Of a stretch of 38,367 nucleotides of DNA, positions 24,442 to 32,782 are shown piece after piece; the first letter of the stretch is position 1; every line of letters starts with the position of its first letter. The translations under genes and the position numbers were made by a program. Under the pieces are notes generated by a model that was not told the origin of the DNA, ran no database searches, and saw only the letters and a program-made list of their open reading frames with translations. Source of the stretch: Patescibacteria group bacterium (GTDB lineage Bacteria > Patescibacteriota > Dojkabacteria > JAKAPS01); assembly GCA_025450075.1 (NCBI GenBank), contig JANWIC010000009.1, positions 1 to 38,367 of the forward strand. The letters are read 5' to 3'.

Positions 24442-24468
24442 TTAGCAATTAATTTAATATCTTGCTAG
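24442..24468 (+). promoter_or_regulatory. CIRCE-like heat-shock operator upstream of dnaJ
   Basis: The left arm TTAGCAATT, a 9-bp spacer and the right arm TCTTGCTAG have the exact geometry of the HrcA operator CIRCE (TTAGCACTC-N9-GAGTGCTAA, 27 bp). Matches are 7/9 on the left and 5/9 on the right, keeping the outer TTAGCA/TGCTA cores. The location between the -10 and the ATG of a chaperone gene is where CIRCE normally lies. HrcA itself is not in the window. Confidence 0.42.
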
Positions 24469-24472
24469 CAAT

Positions 24473-25555
24473 ATGAGAGACTATTATGAAGTACTAGGGG
24501 TAAATAAGAGTGCGTCGCAACAAGAAATAAAACGAGCCTTTCGCAAATTAGCTGGGCAATATCATCCGGATAAGAATAAAGAGGCTGGTGCATCTGACAA
24601 ATTTAAAGAAATTAGCGAGGCATACGCTGTTTTATCTGACGAACAAAAAAGAAAAAACTATGATACTTATGGTTCTTCAGGAGCAAATTTTGGAGGCCAA
24701 CAAGGATATAGTAATCAGGATTTTGGAGGATTTCAATATGGAGGTGGACAGGGATTTGATTTTGAAGATCTCATTGGTCAATTTTTTGGTGGAGGATTTG
24801 GAAATACTCGAACAAGGCAGGCACAATATGATAATAGGGGGGCAGATCTTCGCTATGATCTAAGGATCAATTTCGAAGATGCGGTGTATGGATCAGAGAA
24901 AGAAATTTCATTTTATGCAAAAGGTATTTGCGATGTATGTCACGGAAAAGGAACTAAAGATGGCAAAGTGGAGACATGTAAGACATGTGGTGGAAGTGGT
25001 CAGGTTAGAAAGGCTACAAACAGTATATTCGGTAATATGTCAGTTGTAGCGGAATGTCCCACATGCCAAGGTACCGGGAAAACAGTAACCAACCCATGTT
25101 CGAATTGTAAGGGAACAGGAAGGACAAACAAAAACAAAGTATTAAAAATTAAAATTCCAAAAGGGATTCAGGATGGAATGGAAATGCGTTTTGCAGGACA
25201 AGGAGAAGCAGGAGAACGAGGTGGGCAACCTGGCGACCTGTTCATTCAATTCCATGTTGCACCATCAAAAATATATCAACGAAGAGATAATGATATTTAT
25301 ATAAATCAGGAGATTGATGTTACAATTGCAGTTTTGGGAGGAACTGTTACAATTCCAACATTATGGGGAAATGAACCATTAAAAATTCCAACTGGTACGC
25401 AAACAGGTGCAGTATTTAAGCTAAAAGGGAAGGGAGTTGATAAGATTAATTCGAATAATAGAGGAGATGAATACGTTACTATAACGATTAAAATCCCAAA
25501 CAGGCTTTCAAAAGATCAAAAAAAATTATGGGAACAATTGCAAAAGACGCAGTAA
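24473..25555 (+). CDS. dnaJ: Chaperone protein DnaJ
   Basis: The 360-residue Hsp40 co-chaperone stimulates the DnaK ATPase and delivers substrates. The J domain (1-65) holds the HPD motif at 31-33. A Gly/Phe-rich region (75-115, [12 protein letters not shown]) follows. The zinc-binding region has all four CxxCxGxG repeats: [24 protein letters not shown] and CSNCKGTG. The C-terminal substrate-binding domains ([45 protein letters not shown]) are complete, so this is a full type I DnaJ. dnaK and grpE are not adjacent. Regulation by a CIRCE-like site is suggested upstream. Confidence 0.96.
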   Translation: MRDYYEVLGVNKSASQQEIKRAFRKLAGQYHPDKNKEAGASDKFKEISEAYAVLSDEQKRKNYDTYGSSGANFGGQQGYSNQDFGGFQYGGGQGFDFEDLIGQFFGGGFGNTRTRQAQYDNRGADLRYDLRINFEDAVYGSEKEISFYAKGICDVCHGKGTKDGKVETCKTCGGSGQVRKATNSIFGNMSVVAECPTCQGTGKTVTNPCSNCKGTGRTNKNKVLKIKIPKGIQDGMEMRFAGQGEAGERGGQPGDLFIQFHVAPSKIYQRRDNDIYINQEIDVTIAVLGGTVTIPTLWGNEPLKIPTGTQTGAVFKLKGKGVDKINSNNRGDEYVTITIKIPNRLSKDQKKLWEQLQKTQ

Positions 25556-25567
25556 AATATTGTTAAT

Positions 25568-25596
25568 TTGACGTTTCGACTGATTGTTGGTATACT
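25568..25596 (+). promoter_or_regulatory. Promoter for nusA operon
   Basis: TTGACG (25568-25573), 17 bp, TATACT (25591-25596). It predicts a leader of about 55-60 nt before the nusA ATG at 25660. Confidence 0.7.
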
Positions 25597-25659
25597 TTCA
25601 CTATATTATGAGCTTAGTATAGCTCATTTTTAGTTTAAACATATATTAAAATTTTCCTT

Positions 25660-26805
25660 ATGGCAATATTATCAGAGTTCCTTCTTGCAATTAATCAGAT
25701 CGCAGCAGAAAGGAGTATAAATGTTGAAGATGTATTAGGTGCAGTTGAATTTGCTGTAGCAGCAGCATATAAAAAAGATCATTCGGTTGATGAAGAAGAT
25801 CTTGTTGAGGCAACAATCGATCGCGAAACAGGTGAGATACAGATAAGTGTAAATGGTAAAACAGTACAATCTGAAGGTTTTGGACGTATTGCTGCACAGA
25901 CTGCAAAACAGGTCATTTTTCAAAAAATAAGAGAAGCTGAGAAGGAATCAATGATTAAAGAATATGAAGGGAAGATTGGAAGTATTGAAACAGCAAACGT
26001 ACAAAGGATGGCAGGCCCAGATGTTATTGTTGAAATCGGAAAAGCAACAGCACTTCTTCCTTCATCTGAACAAATCAAAGGAGAAAGATATCGCTCAGGA
26101 CAAAAGTTAAAAGTATATTTATTGAATATTGATAAGACAACGACAAGTGGTAATATCATTGTTTCTCGAAATACTCCATTAATGCTTCATTCATTATTTG
26201 AAAATGAAGTTCCGGAAATAAGTAATGGAAGTGTAGAGATAAAAGCTCTTGCTCGGGAGGCTGGTTCAAGATCAAAAGTAGCTGTATTTTCTAATGTTGA
26301 AGGAATTGATCCTATTGGATCATGTGTTGGACAACGTGGCATCAGAATTGATGCAATCATGAATGAATTAGGTAATGAAAAAGTAGATATTATTGAGTGG
26401 AATGAGGACATTGCAAGATTTATCAAGAATGCATTAAGTCCAGCAAAACCAGTTGCAATTAAAATTGATGAAGCAAATCATAGTGCACTTGTTATCGTAC
26501 CTGATGATCAACAATCTCTTGCAATTGGAAAAGAAGGGCAAAATGTACGATTAGCAGCAAAGTTGACAGGATGGGATATAGATATAAAAGGAGAAACTGA
26601 AATGAATGAAGTAGCAAAAGCTCCAGCACCATCAGAAGAATCCACTGATATATTTCCTGGTCTTGATAAAAAAATTAGTGAAAAATTAATATTGGCAGGA
26701 ATAAATACTAAAGAACAGTTGGAGAAAGTTGCTTCAGGTGAAACAAAAGTAAAAGGTGTTGGCCCGAAAGCAGTTGATGTAATAAAGATCTATGCTGCAG
26801 CATAA
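25660..26805 (+). CDS. nusA: Transcription elongation/termination factor NusA
   Basis: The 381-residue product binds RNA polymerase and nascent RNA and modulates pausing, termination and antitermination. The N-terminal RNAP-binding domain is residues 1-100, the S1 domain about 108-175 (GKIGSIETANVQRMAGPDVIVEIG), KH1 contains DPIGSCVGQRGIRIDAIMNELG (about 215-240) and KH2 contains DDQQSLAIGKEGQNVRLAAKLTGW. An extra helix-hairpin-helix-like tail (FPGLDKKISEKLILAGINTKEQL...GVGPKAVDVI) replaces the acidic repeats of the E. coli protein. The length is close to Gram-positive NusA plus this tail. It overlaps ylxR by 14 bp and no rimP precedes it here. Confidence 0.95.
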   Translation: MAILSEFLLAINQIAAERSINVEDVLGAVEFAVAAAYKKDHSVDEEDLVEATIDRETGEIQISVNGKTVQSEGFGRIAAQTAKQVIFQKIREAEKESMIKEYEGKIGSIETANVQRMAGPDVIVEIGKATALLPSSEQIKGERYRSGQKLKVYLLNIDKTTTSGNIIVSRNTPLMLHSLFENEVPEISNGSVEIKALAREAGSRSKVAVFSNVEGIDPIGSCVGQRGIRIDAIMNELGNEKVDIIEWNEDIARFIKNALSPAKPVAIKIDEANHSALVIVPDDQQSLAIGKEGQNVRLAAKLTGWDIDIKGETEMNEVAKAPAPSEESTDIFPGLDKKISEKLILAGINTKEQLEKVASGETKVKGVGPKAVDVIKIYAAA

Positions 26806-27022
26806 AGAACATGAAGTATTACGAACATGTGTTTTATGTAGAAAGCAATCTGATAAGACACTATTACACCGATTTGTATTAAAAGAGAATGGAGTTGCTG
26901 AAGATGAGAAAAAAGTTTTTAATGGAAGAGGTGTATATCTTTGTGAAGTATGTTTTAAAGCTGATCCATTTACAACGAGCACTAAATTATATCAACGTAT
27001 AGTAAGAAAGAAGAAATTATGA
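26792..27022 (+). CDS. rnpM: YlxR/RnpM family RNA-binding protein
   Basis: The 76-residue basic product has the DUF448 pattern: RTCVLCRKQSDKTLLHRFVL, then an acidic turn (AEDEKKVFNGRGVYLCEVCF) and a Lys-rich end. The GRGxYxC segment and the two Cys pairs are diagnostic. The family binds RNase P RNA and modulates its activity in Bacillus subtilis; the position between nusA and infB is conserved across bacteria. It overlaps both neighbours (14 bp and 4 bp). Confidence 0.88.
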   Translation: MLQHKEHEVLRTCVLCRKQSDKTLLHRFVLKENGVAEDEKKVFNGRGVYLCEVCFKADPFTTSTKLYQRIVRKKKL

Positions 27023-28560
27023 CAAAAGAGAAACAAAAAACAAATCGCCCGCCAATTATTACGATTATGGGGCATGTGGATCATGGAAAGACTACTTTAA
27101 TGGATCACATTAAAAAGACTCATATTGCAGATAAAGAAGCAGGAGGAATCACACAGGGTATTAGAGCTTTCAGTTATTCATATAAAGGAAAATTGATGAC
27201 TTTTATTGATACCCCTGGCCACGAAGCATTTACAAAAATGCGTGAAAGGGGATCGACTATTTCAGATATAATTCTGCTAGTTGTAGCAGCTGATGACGGA
27301 GTAAAGCCGCAAACCAAGGAAGTTATTAACCTTGCTTTACATGAAAAGACTCCAATGATCGTAGCAATTAATAAAGTAGATCTCCCAAATGCTGACGTGA
27401 CGAAAGTGAAAACGGAACTTGCTACTGCAGGAGTTATGCTGGAAGGTTGGGGAGGAGATACCGTTTCTATTGAAATTTCTGCAAAAACTGGACAGGGTGT
27501 AGATGCACTTCTTGATATGATTATGCTGGTTGCTGATCTTGAAGATTTACATGAAGATCCTTCACAAAATACGGGAATTGTACTTGAATCTTATATGACA
27601 AAAACAACTGGACCGGAAAGTCAAGTTATTATTAAATCCGGATCCTTTGAAATAGGTGATTTTGTCATAGGAGATAAATCTTATGGTAAAGTAAGGGCTT
27701 TAATAAATGATGAAGGTGAAAGAGTCAAGAAGGCCGATGTTTCCACTCCAATTAGAATATTAGGTTTGAGTACTGTTTTACAAAGCGGTGAAATGATTAT
27801 TGGGGGAAAGGACAAAGTAAAACTCGAAGAAATAATGAGCAATAAGGTAACAGCGATTGTAGATGACGGATTGGATACTGTTGAAATAAATGAAATAGAA
27901 AAAACTCCTATAGAACTTCTTGATGCTCTCATGAACCAATCAAAAGCTGCAGATAAAAAGCCAGTATTGAACATAGTTCTGAAAGCTGATGTGGTTGGAT
28001 CAATTGAAGCAATAAAGAATTCTTTAGAAAATGCAGCGAATGATGCAGTAGATATGAGACTTATCCGAACGGGTACGGGAGAAATAACCGAATCTGATGT
28101 ACTATTTGCAAAATCTACCAGAGCAGTCGTTATTGGATTTAATGCTCAAATATCACCTAGAATACAAACTCTTGCAAGCAGAGAACGTGTCATCATCATG
28201 AATTACAAGATAATTTATGAATTAGTAGATGATGTTGTAACCGCAGCTGAAAGTATGATTCCGCCTGAAATAGTCGAAGTTTATATCGGCTCAGGTGAAA
28301 TAATTGATGTATTTAAACTTTCCAATGGATCGTATGTTGCAGGTACAATTGTAAAAGATGGTAAGGTTGTACGAGGATATAACTGCTATGTAACTCGTGG
28401 TGGAGAACGAGTCTATGAAGGTAAAATTACTTCTATCAGGCATTTTAAAGATGAAGTAAAAGAAGCAGCAAAAGGTGTAGAGTGCGGTATTAGCACATTA
28501 CCAAGTTTTGAATTCTTAAAAGGTGATAAAATAACCTGCATAAGAATTGAAAAAAGTTGA
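27019..28560 (+). CDS. infB: Translation initiation factor IF-2, short form
   Basis: The 513-residue GTPase places initiator tRNA on the 30S subunit and promotes subunit joining. G1 is GHVDHGKTT (18-26), the G2 region is GGITQGIRAF, G3 is DTPGHEAF, G4 is NKVD and G5 is SAK. The domains II, III (VLKADVVGSIEAIKNSLE) and C2 (IVKDGKVVRGYNCYVTRGGERVYEGKI) are complete. The protein starts almost directly with the G domain; the 150-400-residue N-terminal region of most IF-2 proteins is absent. G2 has QGIRAF where QHIGAY is usual. The ATG overlaps ylxR by 4 bp. Confidence 0.95.
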   Translation: MTKEKQKTNRPPIITIMGHVDHGKTTLMDHIKKTHIADKEAGGITQGIRAFSYSYKGKLMTFIDTPGHEAFTKMRERGSTISDIILLVVAADDGVKPQTKEVINLALHEKTPMIVAINKVDLPNADVTKVKTELATAGVMLEGWGGDTVSIEISAKTGQGVDALLDMIMLVADLEDLHEDPSQNTGIVLESYMTKTTGPESQVIIKSGSFEIGDFVIGDKSYGKVRALINDEGERVKKADVSTPIRILGLSTVLQSGEMIIGGKDKVKLEEIMSNKVTAIVDDGLDTVEINEIEKTPIELLDALMNQSKAADKKPVLNIVLKADVVGSIEAIKNSLENAANDAVDMRLIRTGTGEITESDVLFAKSTRAVVIGFNAQISPRIQTLASRERVIIMNYKIIYELVDDVVTAAESMIPPEIVEVYIGSGEIIDVFKLSNGSYVAGTIVKDGKVVRGYNCYVTRGGERVYEGKITSIRHFKDEVKEAAKGVECGISTLPSFEFLKGDKITCIRIEKS

Positions 28561-28573
28561 TAATTATGATAAA

Positions 28574-28601
28574 ATCATCCTATATTATTATATAGGATGG
28601 T
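28574..28601 (+). promoter_or_regulatory. Hairpin abutting the start codon of the DHH gene
   Basis: ATCATCCTATAT pairs with ATATAGGATGGT around a four-base loop (TATT): 12 pairs including one G-U. It fills most of the 41-bp infB-DHH gap and ends one base before the ATG at 28602. No T-run follows, so it is unlikely to be an intrinsic terminator. It may control translation start or mRNA processing. Confidence 0.55.
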
Positions 28602-30002
28602 ATGGATAGGAATACCCCAAAACCAATCTCAGAGAAATTAAAGTCTTCTAAAAAGATTTTATTAACTACCCATTCACGCCCAAGCATTGATGCAGTTTGT
28701 TCCCTTTCTGTTCTTTACTCCGTTATAAAAAATAACTATAAGAAAGATGTTGATGTTGCTATTCCATCAGATGTTGGAGTTAGAATGCAACACATTCTTG
28801 AAAAAGTAGGTATTGCATCTTCCTCGATTTTAAAAGATCTTCCACAAAGGGTTTATGTTATAACTATCAAAAAGCAAGGAGAAAAAATTGAGAGCATTAA
28901 TTTTAATGAGGAAGATGGTAAATTTAATTTTTTCATTACCCCTTTTAATGGAACACTCGATTTAAGTTCAGTTGCAATAAACGAATCAGGTTCTAATTAT
29001 GATTGTATTATTACAGTTGATACCCCGAGCCTTAATTTTCTTGGAGATCTGTATAAAAAGAACGAAGGATTTTTTTCAAGTGTAGATATTGTTAGTTTTG
29101 ATAATCACAAAAGTAACGCAGGATATGCTGCATATACAGCAGTATATGATGAAATAGATACAACATCTCAAGCTATTCTACACTTTTTAGAAGAATCTGG
29201 AATTAAATTAGATGATACTGTTTCTACACTCCTTTATGCAGGAATGTATTCCCACCTTGGTCTTACAATGCGAAATAAGGTAAGAAAAACATTTTATGAT
29301 GATTTAGCTGTTCTTGTTCAAAATAAAGCAAAAATAAACCAGGTACATGATATGCTGTATGCCCCATATAATATAAATGAAATATTTTTGGTTGGAGATA
29401 TTCTGGACAGGTCAAATGAAGGAAAAGCAGCTAAATTAGATAATGCAAAAGTTATCGGATGCAACATAACTTTAAATAAAGAAGAACTTGAAACGGTAGA
29501 TATGGATAAAACAGCTGAAGTAGTCTTCTGGAATGTGAAACTTGAAGGGGTTCAGTTAGGATACCTTCTTTTCCAAAGATCAGTAGAAGAAACAGTAGGA
29601 TATATTTATGCATATGATGCGGATTTGAATATATTAAGTTATATAAAGCAATTAGAAGGAAAAGGAGATAAATTGTCCGGAAAAGTTGTCTTTAAATCAG
29701 ATGTAAATACTGCAGAAAAGACATTAAAAGAAGTATTTGGTATTGAATTAACAGAAAAAGATAAGGGAAAGTTTATGGATAATGGGTTTGCTACCAACGA
29801 AAATGGTATGTTTGATGATATGTCTGATGATTTCGATTTCCCTGAACCAAAACCATATTTGCCACCTATGCCTTCTGCACCTATATTCGATCAGCAGCTA
29901 TCCCCACCTTCACCGGTACCAACTCCAAAAGAGGAAGAAAATGCAGAGCAAAAATCGAGTGATGATGTCCCTGCTTTGTTTGATCCAAGGGCAGGGAAAT
30001 AA
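28602..30002 (+). CDS. DHH-superfamily phosphoesterase homologue with degenerate metal-binding motifs
   Basis: The 466-residue product has the DHH layout of NrnA/RecJ-like phosphoesterases. Motif I is HSRPSIDAVCS (24-34) where HxxPDxDAxGS is expected, so one Asp is Ser28. Motif II Asp is D140 in IITVDTP. Motif III reads FDNHKSN with Asp-Asn-His (167-169) instead of Asp-His-His. Motif IV reads MYSHLGL where TDTG is expected, so the Asp is His218. The fold looks intact but three of four metal ligands sets are changed. The C-terminal 60 residues are acidic and Pro-rich, probably disordered. NrnA-like genes often sit near infB, so the position fits. Catalytic nanoRNase/pAp phosphatase activity seems unlikely; a regulatory or RNA-binding role is possible. 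Confidence 0.78.
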   Translation: MDRNTPKPISEKLKSSKKILLTTHSRPSIDAVCSLSVLYSVIKNNYKKDVDVAIPSDVGVRMQHILEKVGIASSSILKDLPQRVYVITIKKQGEKIESINFNEEDGKFNFFITPFNGTLDLSSVAINESGSNYDCIITVDTPSLNFLGDLYKKNEGFFSSVDIVSFDNHKSNAGYAAYTAVYDEIDTTSQAILHFLEESGIKLDDTVSTLLYAGMYSHLGLTMRNKVRKTFYDDLAVLVQNKAKINQVHDMLYAPYNINEIFLVGDILDRSNEGKAAKLDNAKVIGCNITLNKEELETVDMDKTAEVVFWNVKLEGVQLGYLLFQRSVEETVGYIYAYDADLNILSYIKQLEGKGDKLSGKVVFKSDVNTAEKTLKEVFGIELTEKDKGKFMDNGFATNENGMFDDMSDDFDFPEPKPYLPPMPSAPIFDQQLSPPSPVPTPKEEENAEQKSSDDVPALFDPRAGK

Positions 30003-30032
30003 GTGATAGTAATAAAAGATGTTCGAAATAAA

Positions 30033-30061
30033 TTGACATATTGGAGTGTATTTGTTATGAT
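30033..30061 (+). promoter_or_regulatory. Promoter for rpsO-pnp
   Basis: TTGACA (30033-30038), 17 bp, TATGAT (30056-30061), a near-consensus sigma-70 promoter. The expected start near 30068 leaves a leader of about 140 nt before rpsO. Confidence 0.7.
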
Positions 30062-30209
30062 AATACCAGCTTCTTTTACTAACTATACTAAGCAAGCTTG
30101 CTTGAAAAGTTAATTGAAAATATAAGTGAAAACTTATTTGATGTGACCCCATAAGGGCGGCAAAAAGCAATTTTGCTCTATTTGCTGGTATATACATAAG
30201 ATATAATTT
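30062..30209 (+). promoter_or_regulatory. Structured 5' leader of rpsO
   Basis: The leader holds several hairpin-forming elements. A perfect 14-bp palindrome AAGCAAGCTTGCTT lies at 30090-30103. ATAAGT-GAAA-ACTTAT, a six-pair stem with a GNRA tetraloop, lies at 30122-30137. CCC-ATAA-GGG lies at 30148-30157 and GCAAAA-AGCAA-TTTTGC at 30160-30176. An eight-base complement, ATACCAGC (30063-30070) with GCTGGTAT (30184-30191), could close the whole region, but the predicted start near 30068 would cut its 5' arm. S15 leaders in other phyla are known autoregulatory elements that mimic rRNA, so an S15-binding leader is the leading hypothesis. I do not recognise a published motif. Confidence 0.5.
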
Positions 30210-30563
30210 ATGAAAAAAGAAGATAAAAAAACTACTGCTGCTTCAAAAGCCGCTAAGACAGCTAAAAGTGCAAAAAAAAGCGAATCCCCATCAAAAGAAT
30301 TTTTGAACGCTCCAAAAGCCGAAGTTATTTCCATGTTTGCTACACATGAACATGACAGCGGATCTCCAGAGGTACAGATTGCTCTACTCACTCAACGAAT
30401 CGAGCAACTGGCAAATCACCTCAAGACACACAAAAAGGATAATCACTCTAGAAGAGGAATCCTACAACTAGTTGGAAAAAGACGAAGAATGCTGCAATAT
30501 CTTGCAAAAAAAGATGATGCAAGATATAAGGTAATCCTTGAAAAGGTTGGATTAAAAAAATAA
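30210..30563 (+). CDS. rpsO: 30S ribosomal protein S15, N-terminally extended
   Basis: The 117-residue product binds 16S rRNA helices 20-22 and bridges the subunits. The core (from about residue 35) carries [57 protein letters not shown], the clear S15 signature, ending in GLKK. The usual length is about 89; the extra 28 residues at the N-terminus are Lys/Ala/Ser-rich and probably disordered rRNA-binding tail. It has its own promoter and structured leader, and pnp follows after 14 bp, the conserved rpsO-pnp pair. Confidence 0.95.
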   Translation: MKKEDKKTTAASKAAKTAKSAKKSESPSKEFLNAPKAEVISMFATHEHDSGSPEVQIALLTQRIEQLANHLKTHKKDNHSRRGILQLVGKRRRMLQYLAKKDDARYKVILEKVGLKK

Positions 30564-30577
30564 TTTAGAAAAGATTT

Positions 30578-32680
30578 ATGAATAAATTCATTAAAAAAGA
30601 AGTGTCTATAAATGGCATTAATTTTTCATTCGAAACAGGTAAATTAGCAAATCAAGCAACTGGTTCAGTGAGAGCCCAAATGGGAGATACCGTTGTGCTT
30701 GCAACAGTTGTTACAGCTCAGCCACGAGAAGGAATCGATTTTTTTCCTCTTTCTGTTGAATACATGGAACGTTTATATGCAGGAGGATTTATATCATCTT
30801 CCCGTTTTATTAAAAGAGAAGGAAGGCCATCTACAGAGGAAATTTTAAAATCAAGATTAATAGACCGATCTCTAAGACCGCTATTCAAAAGCGACTTCAT
30901 AAATGAAGTACAGCTTGTCGTAACAGTATTATCATATGATAAAATAAATGACCCAGCTATTCTTGGCATTAATGCAGCATCTGCTGCATTGATGATTTCC
31001 GGCATGCCTTTCGAAGGTCCTGTAGGAGGAGTAAAGATTGGCATGATAAATGGGAAGCTGGTATTAAATCCATCAAATGAACTTATCGATCAAAGCGAAA
31101 TGGAACTTGTTGTCTCAGGGACAAAAGATTCCATTATTATGCTTGAAGCAGGTGCAAATGAAATTCCAGAATCAGAAATTTTGGAAGCATTAACATTTGC
31201 TCATAAAGAAATGCAACCACTTATTCAATTGCAGGAGGCATTACGAAAAGAAGTTGCAAAAGAACCTATAAAGTATACCCCACGAATACTTGAACAAGAA
31301 TTACTAAAATTATTAGATAAAGATTATACTGATCAAATCAGTATAATGATTTATACAAGAGATAAGGTTGAAAGACAAAATCTTCTTGATGCTTTGAAAG
31401 AAGATCTGTATGAAAAGTATTCCGATACCTATTCAAAGAATACGATTAATGAATGTCTTGATGAAGCACAAAAGAATGTTGCTAGAAAAGGAATTATTAA
31501 AAAAGGTGCTCGACCTGATGGAAGAAAAACAGATGAGATAAGGCCAATTACAATTGAAACAGGAGTATTACCTCGAACACATGGAAGCGCAATGTTCCAA
31601 CGTGGAGAAACTCAGGCTATTTCAGTAGTTACTCTTGGATCGGGACGGTTAGAGCAAGTTATGCAAAGTATTGAAGGTGAAGAAACTAAAAGATATATGC
31701 ATCACTATAACTTCCCAGGATGGTCAGTTGGTGAAACAGATAGAAACCTATATTACCCAAGTCGGCGTTCAATCGGACATGGTGCTTTAGCTGAACGTGC
31801 TTTAATTCCTGTACTTCCTTCAGAAACAGAATTTCCTTACACAATTCGAGTTGTATCAGAAATCCTTTCATCTAATGGATCTACTTCAATGGCTTCAACT
31901 TGCGGCTCAACTCTATCACTTATGGATGCCGGAGTTCCAATTAAATCTATGGTTTCTGGTATTGCAATGGGACTTATCATGGATGAAGAAACAGGAGAAT
32001 ATGCAATTCTTTCTGATATACAGGGATTAGAAGACCATTTTGGAGATATGGATTTTAAAGTAACCGGAACAGAAAAAGGTGTAACAGCAATTCAGATGGA
32101 TAACAAGCTAAAAGGTATTTCTATTGAAATTCTTACAAAAGCTTTAAAGCAAGCAAGAGAAGGAAGAATGTTCATTATGGACAAGATGAAAGCTGTAATC
32201 TCATCTCCACGAGAAGAAATATCAAAATTTGCTCCAAAGATAGAAATTATTAAAATTGATCCGAAAAAAATCGGTGAAGTTGTTGGTCCACAAGGAAAGA
32301 TTATCAAAAAGATTATAGAAACTACGGGTGCAGAGATAGATATCAGCGATGATGGAACTGTATCCATCTCATCACAAGATGAAGAGGGACGAAAGAAAGC
32401 TGTTAAGATGGTTCAGGATATTACAGAGGAACCAGTCGTTGGAAAAGTATACGAAGGTAAAGTTGCAAAGCTTATGACATTCGGAGCTTTTGTTGATGTC
32501 TCTCCAGCAATATCCGGATTAGTTCATGTCTCAGAAATGGCAGAAGGATTTGTTAAAGACCCTAGCAAAATTGTTAAAGAAGGGCAGATTGTGAAGGTTA
32601 TGGTAACCGGTATTGATGATCAGGGAAGAATTAATATGTCCATGAAGCGGGTAAAAATAGAAGATAAACCGCAAGAGTAA
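30578..32680 (+). CDS. pnp: Polyribonucleotide nucleotidyltransferase (PNPase)
   Basis: The 700-residue trimeric 3'-5' exoribonuclease uses phosphate to degrade RNA. The two RNase PH domains are present: FFPLSVEYMERLYAGGFISSSRFIKREGRPS...RLIDRSLRPLF in the first and RPDGRKTDEIRPI...RTHGSAMFQRGETQAISVVTLG in the second, with the SSNGSTSMASTCGSTLSLMDAG catalytic region. The KH domain is IIKIDPKKIGEVVGPQGKIIKKI and the S1 domain VVGKVYEGKVAKLMTFGAFVDV, ending INMSMKR. All canonical parts are there and the length is standard. It is the last large gene before the terminator at 32783. Confidence 0.97.
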   Translation: MNKFIKKEVSINGINFSFETGKLANQATGSVRAQMGDTVVLATVVTAQPREGIDFFPLSVEYMERLYAGGFISSSRFIKREGRPSTEEILKSRLIDRSLRPLFKSDFINEVQLVVTVLSYDKINDPAILGINAASAALMISGMPFEGPVGGVKIGMINGKLVLNPSNELIDQSEMELVVSGTKDSIIMLEAGANEIPESEILEALTFAHKEMQPLIQLQEALRKEVAKEPIKYTPRILEQELLKLLDKDYTDQISIMIYTRDKVERQNLLDALKEDLYEKYSDTYSKNTINECLDEAQKNVARKGIIKKGARPDGRKTDEIRPITIETGVLPRTHGSAMFQRGETQAISVVTLGSGRLEQVMQSIEGEETKRYMHHYNFPGWSVGETDRNLYYPSRRSIGHGALAERALIPVLPSETEFPYTIRVVSEILSSNGSTSMASTCGSTLSLMDAGVPIKSMVSGIAMGLIMDEETGEYAILSDIQGLEDHFGDMDFKVTGTEKGVTAIQMDNKLKGISIEILTKALKQAREGRMFIMDKMKAVISSPREEISKFAPKIEIIKIDPKKIGEVVGPQGKIIKKIIETTGAEIDISDDGTVSISSQDEEGRKKAVKMVQDITEEPVVGKVYEGKVAKLMTFGAFVDVSPAISGLVHVSEMAEGFVKDPSKIVKEGQIVKVMVTGIDDQGRINMSMKRVKIEDKPQE

Positions 32681-32700
32681 TATTTTATCCAATCTTTCAA

Positions 32701-32769
32701 ATGAAAAAGATAATGGATTTTTTGAAAAAACTATTTAAAAAGACTCCAACACAGGAGCCTCAAGCATAA
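32701..32769 (+). CDS. Micro-ORF, 22-residue cationic amphipathic peptide
   Basis: ATG to TAA encodes MKKIMDFLKKLFKKTPTQEP plus QA, 20 bp after pnp and 13 bp before the terminator arm, so it is inside the rpsO-pnp transcript. Residues 1-14 would form an amphipathic helix with Lys on one face and Ile/Met/Phe/Leu on the other, like short membrane-binding or nucleic-acid-binding peptides. It is too short for the ORF track. It may be a real small protein or chance. Confidence 0.4.
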   Translation: MKKIMDFLKKLFKKTPTQEPQA

Positions 32770-32782
32770 GCTTGATTAATAG

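Noticed and set aside
27681-27974. 97-residue minus-strand ORF inside infB
   Set aside because: It overlaps conserved IF-2 domain II/III sequence, with no promoter or neighbouring partner.
28574-28601. Hairpin after infB as an intrinsic terminator
   Set aside because: The stem is AT-rich and no T-run follows; the next bases are the DHH start codon.
30202-30207. TATAAT two bases before the rpsO ATG
   Set aside because: Transcription would start inside the coding sequence and there is no matching -35; a chance match in AT-rich DNA.
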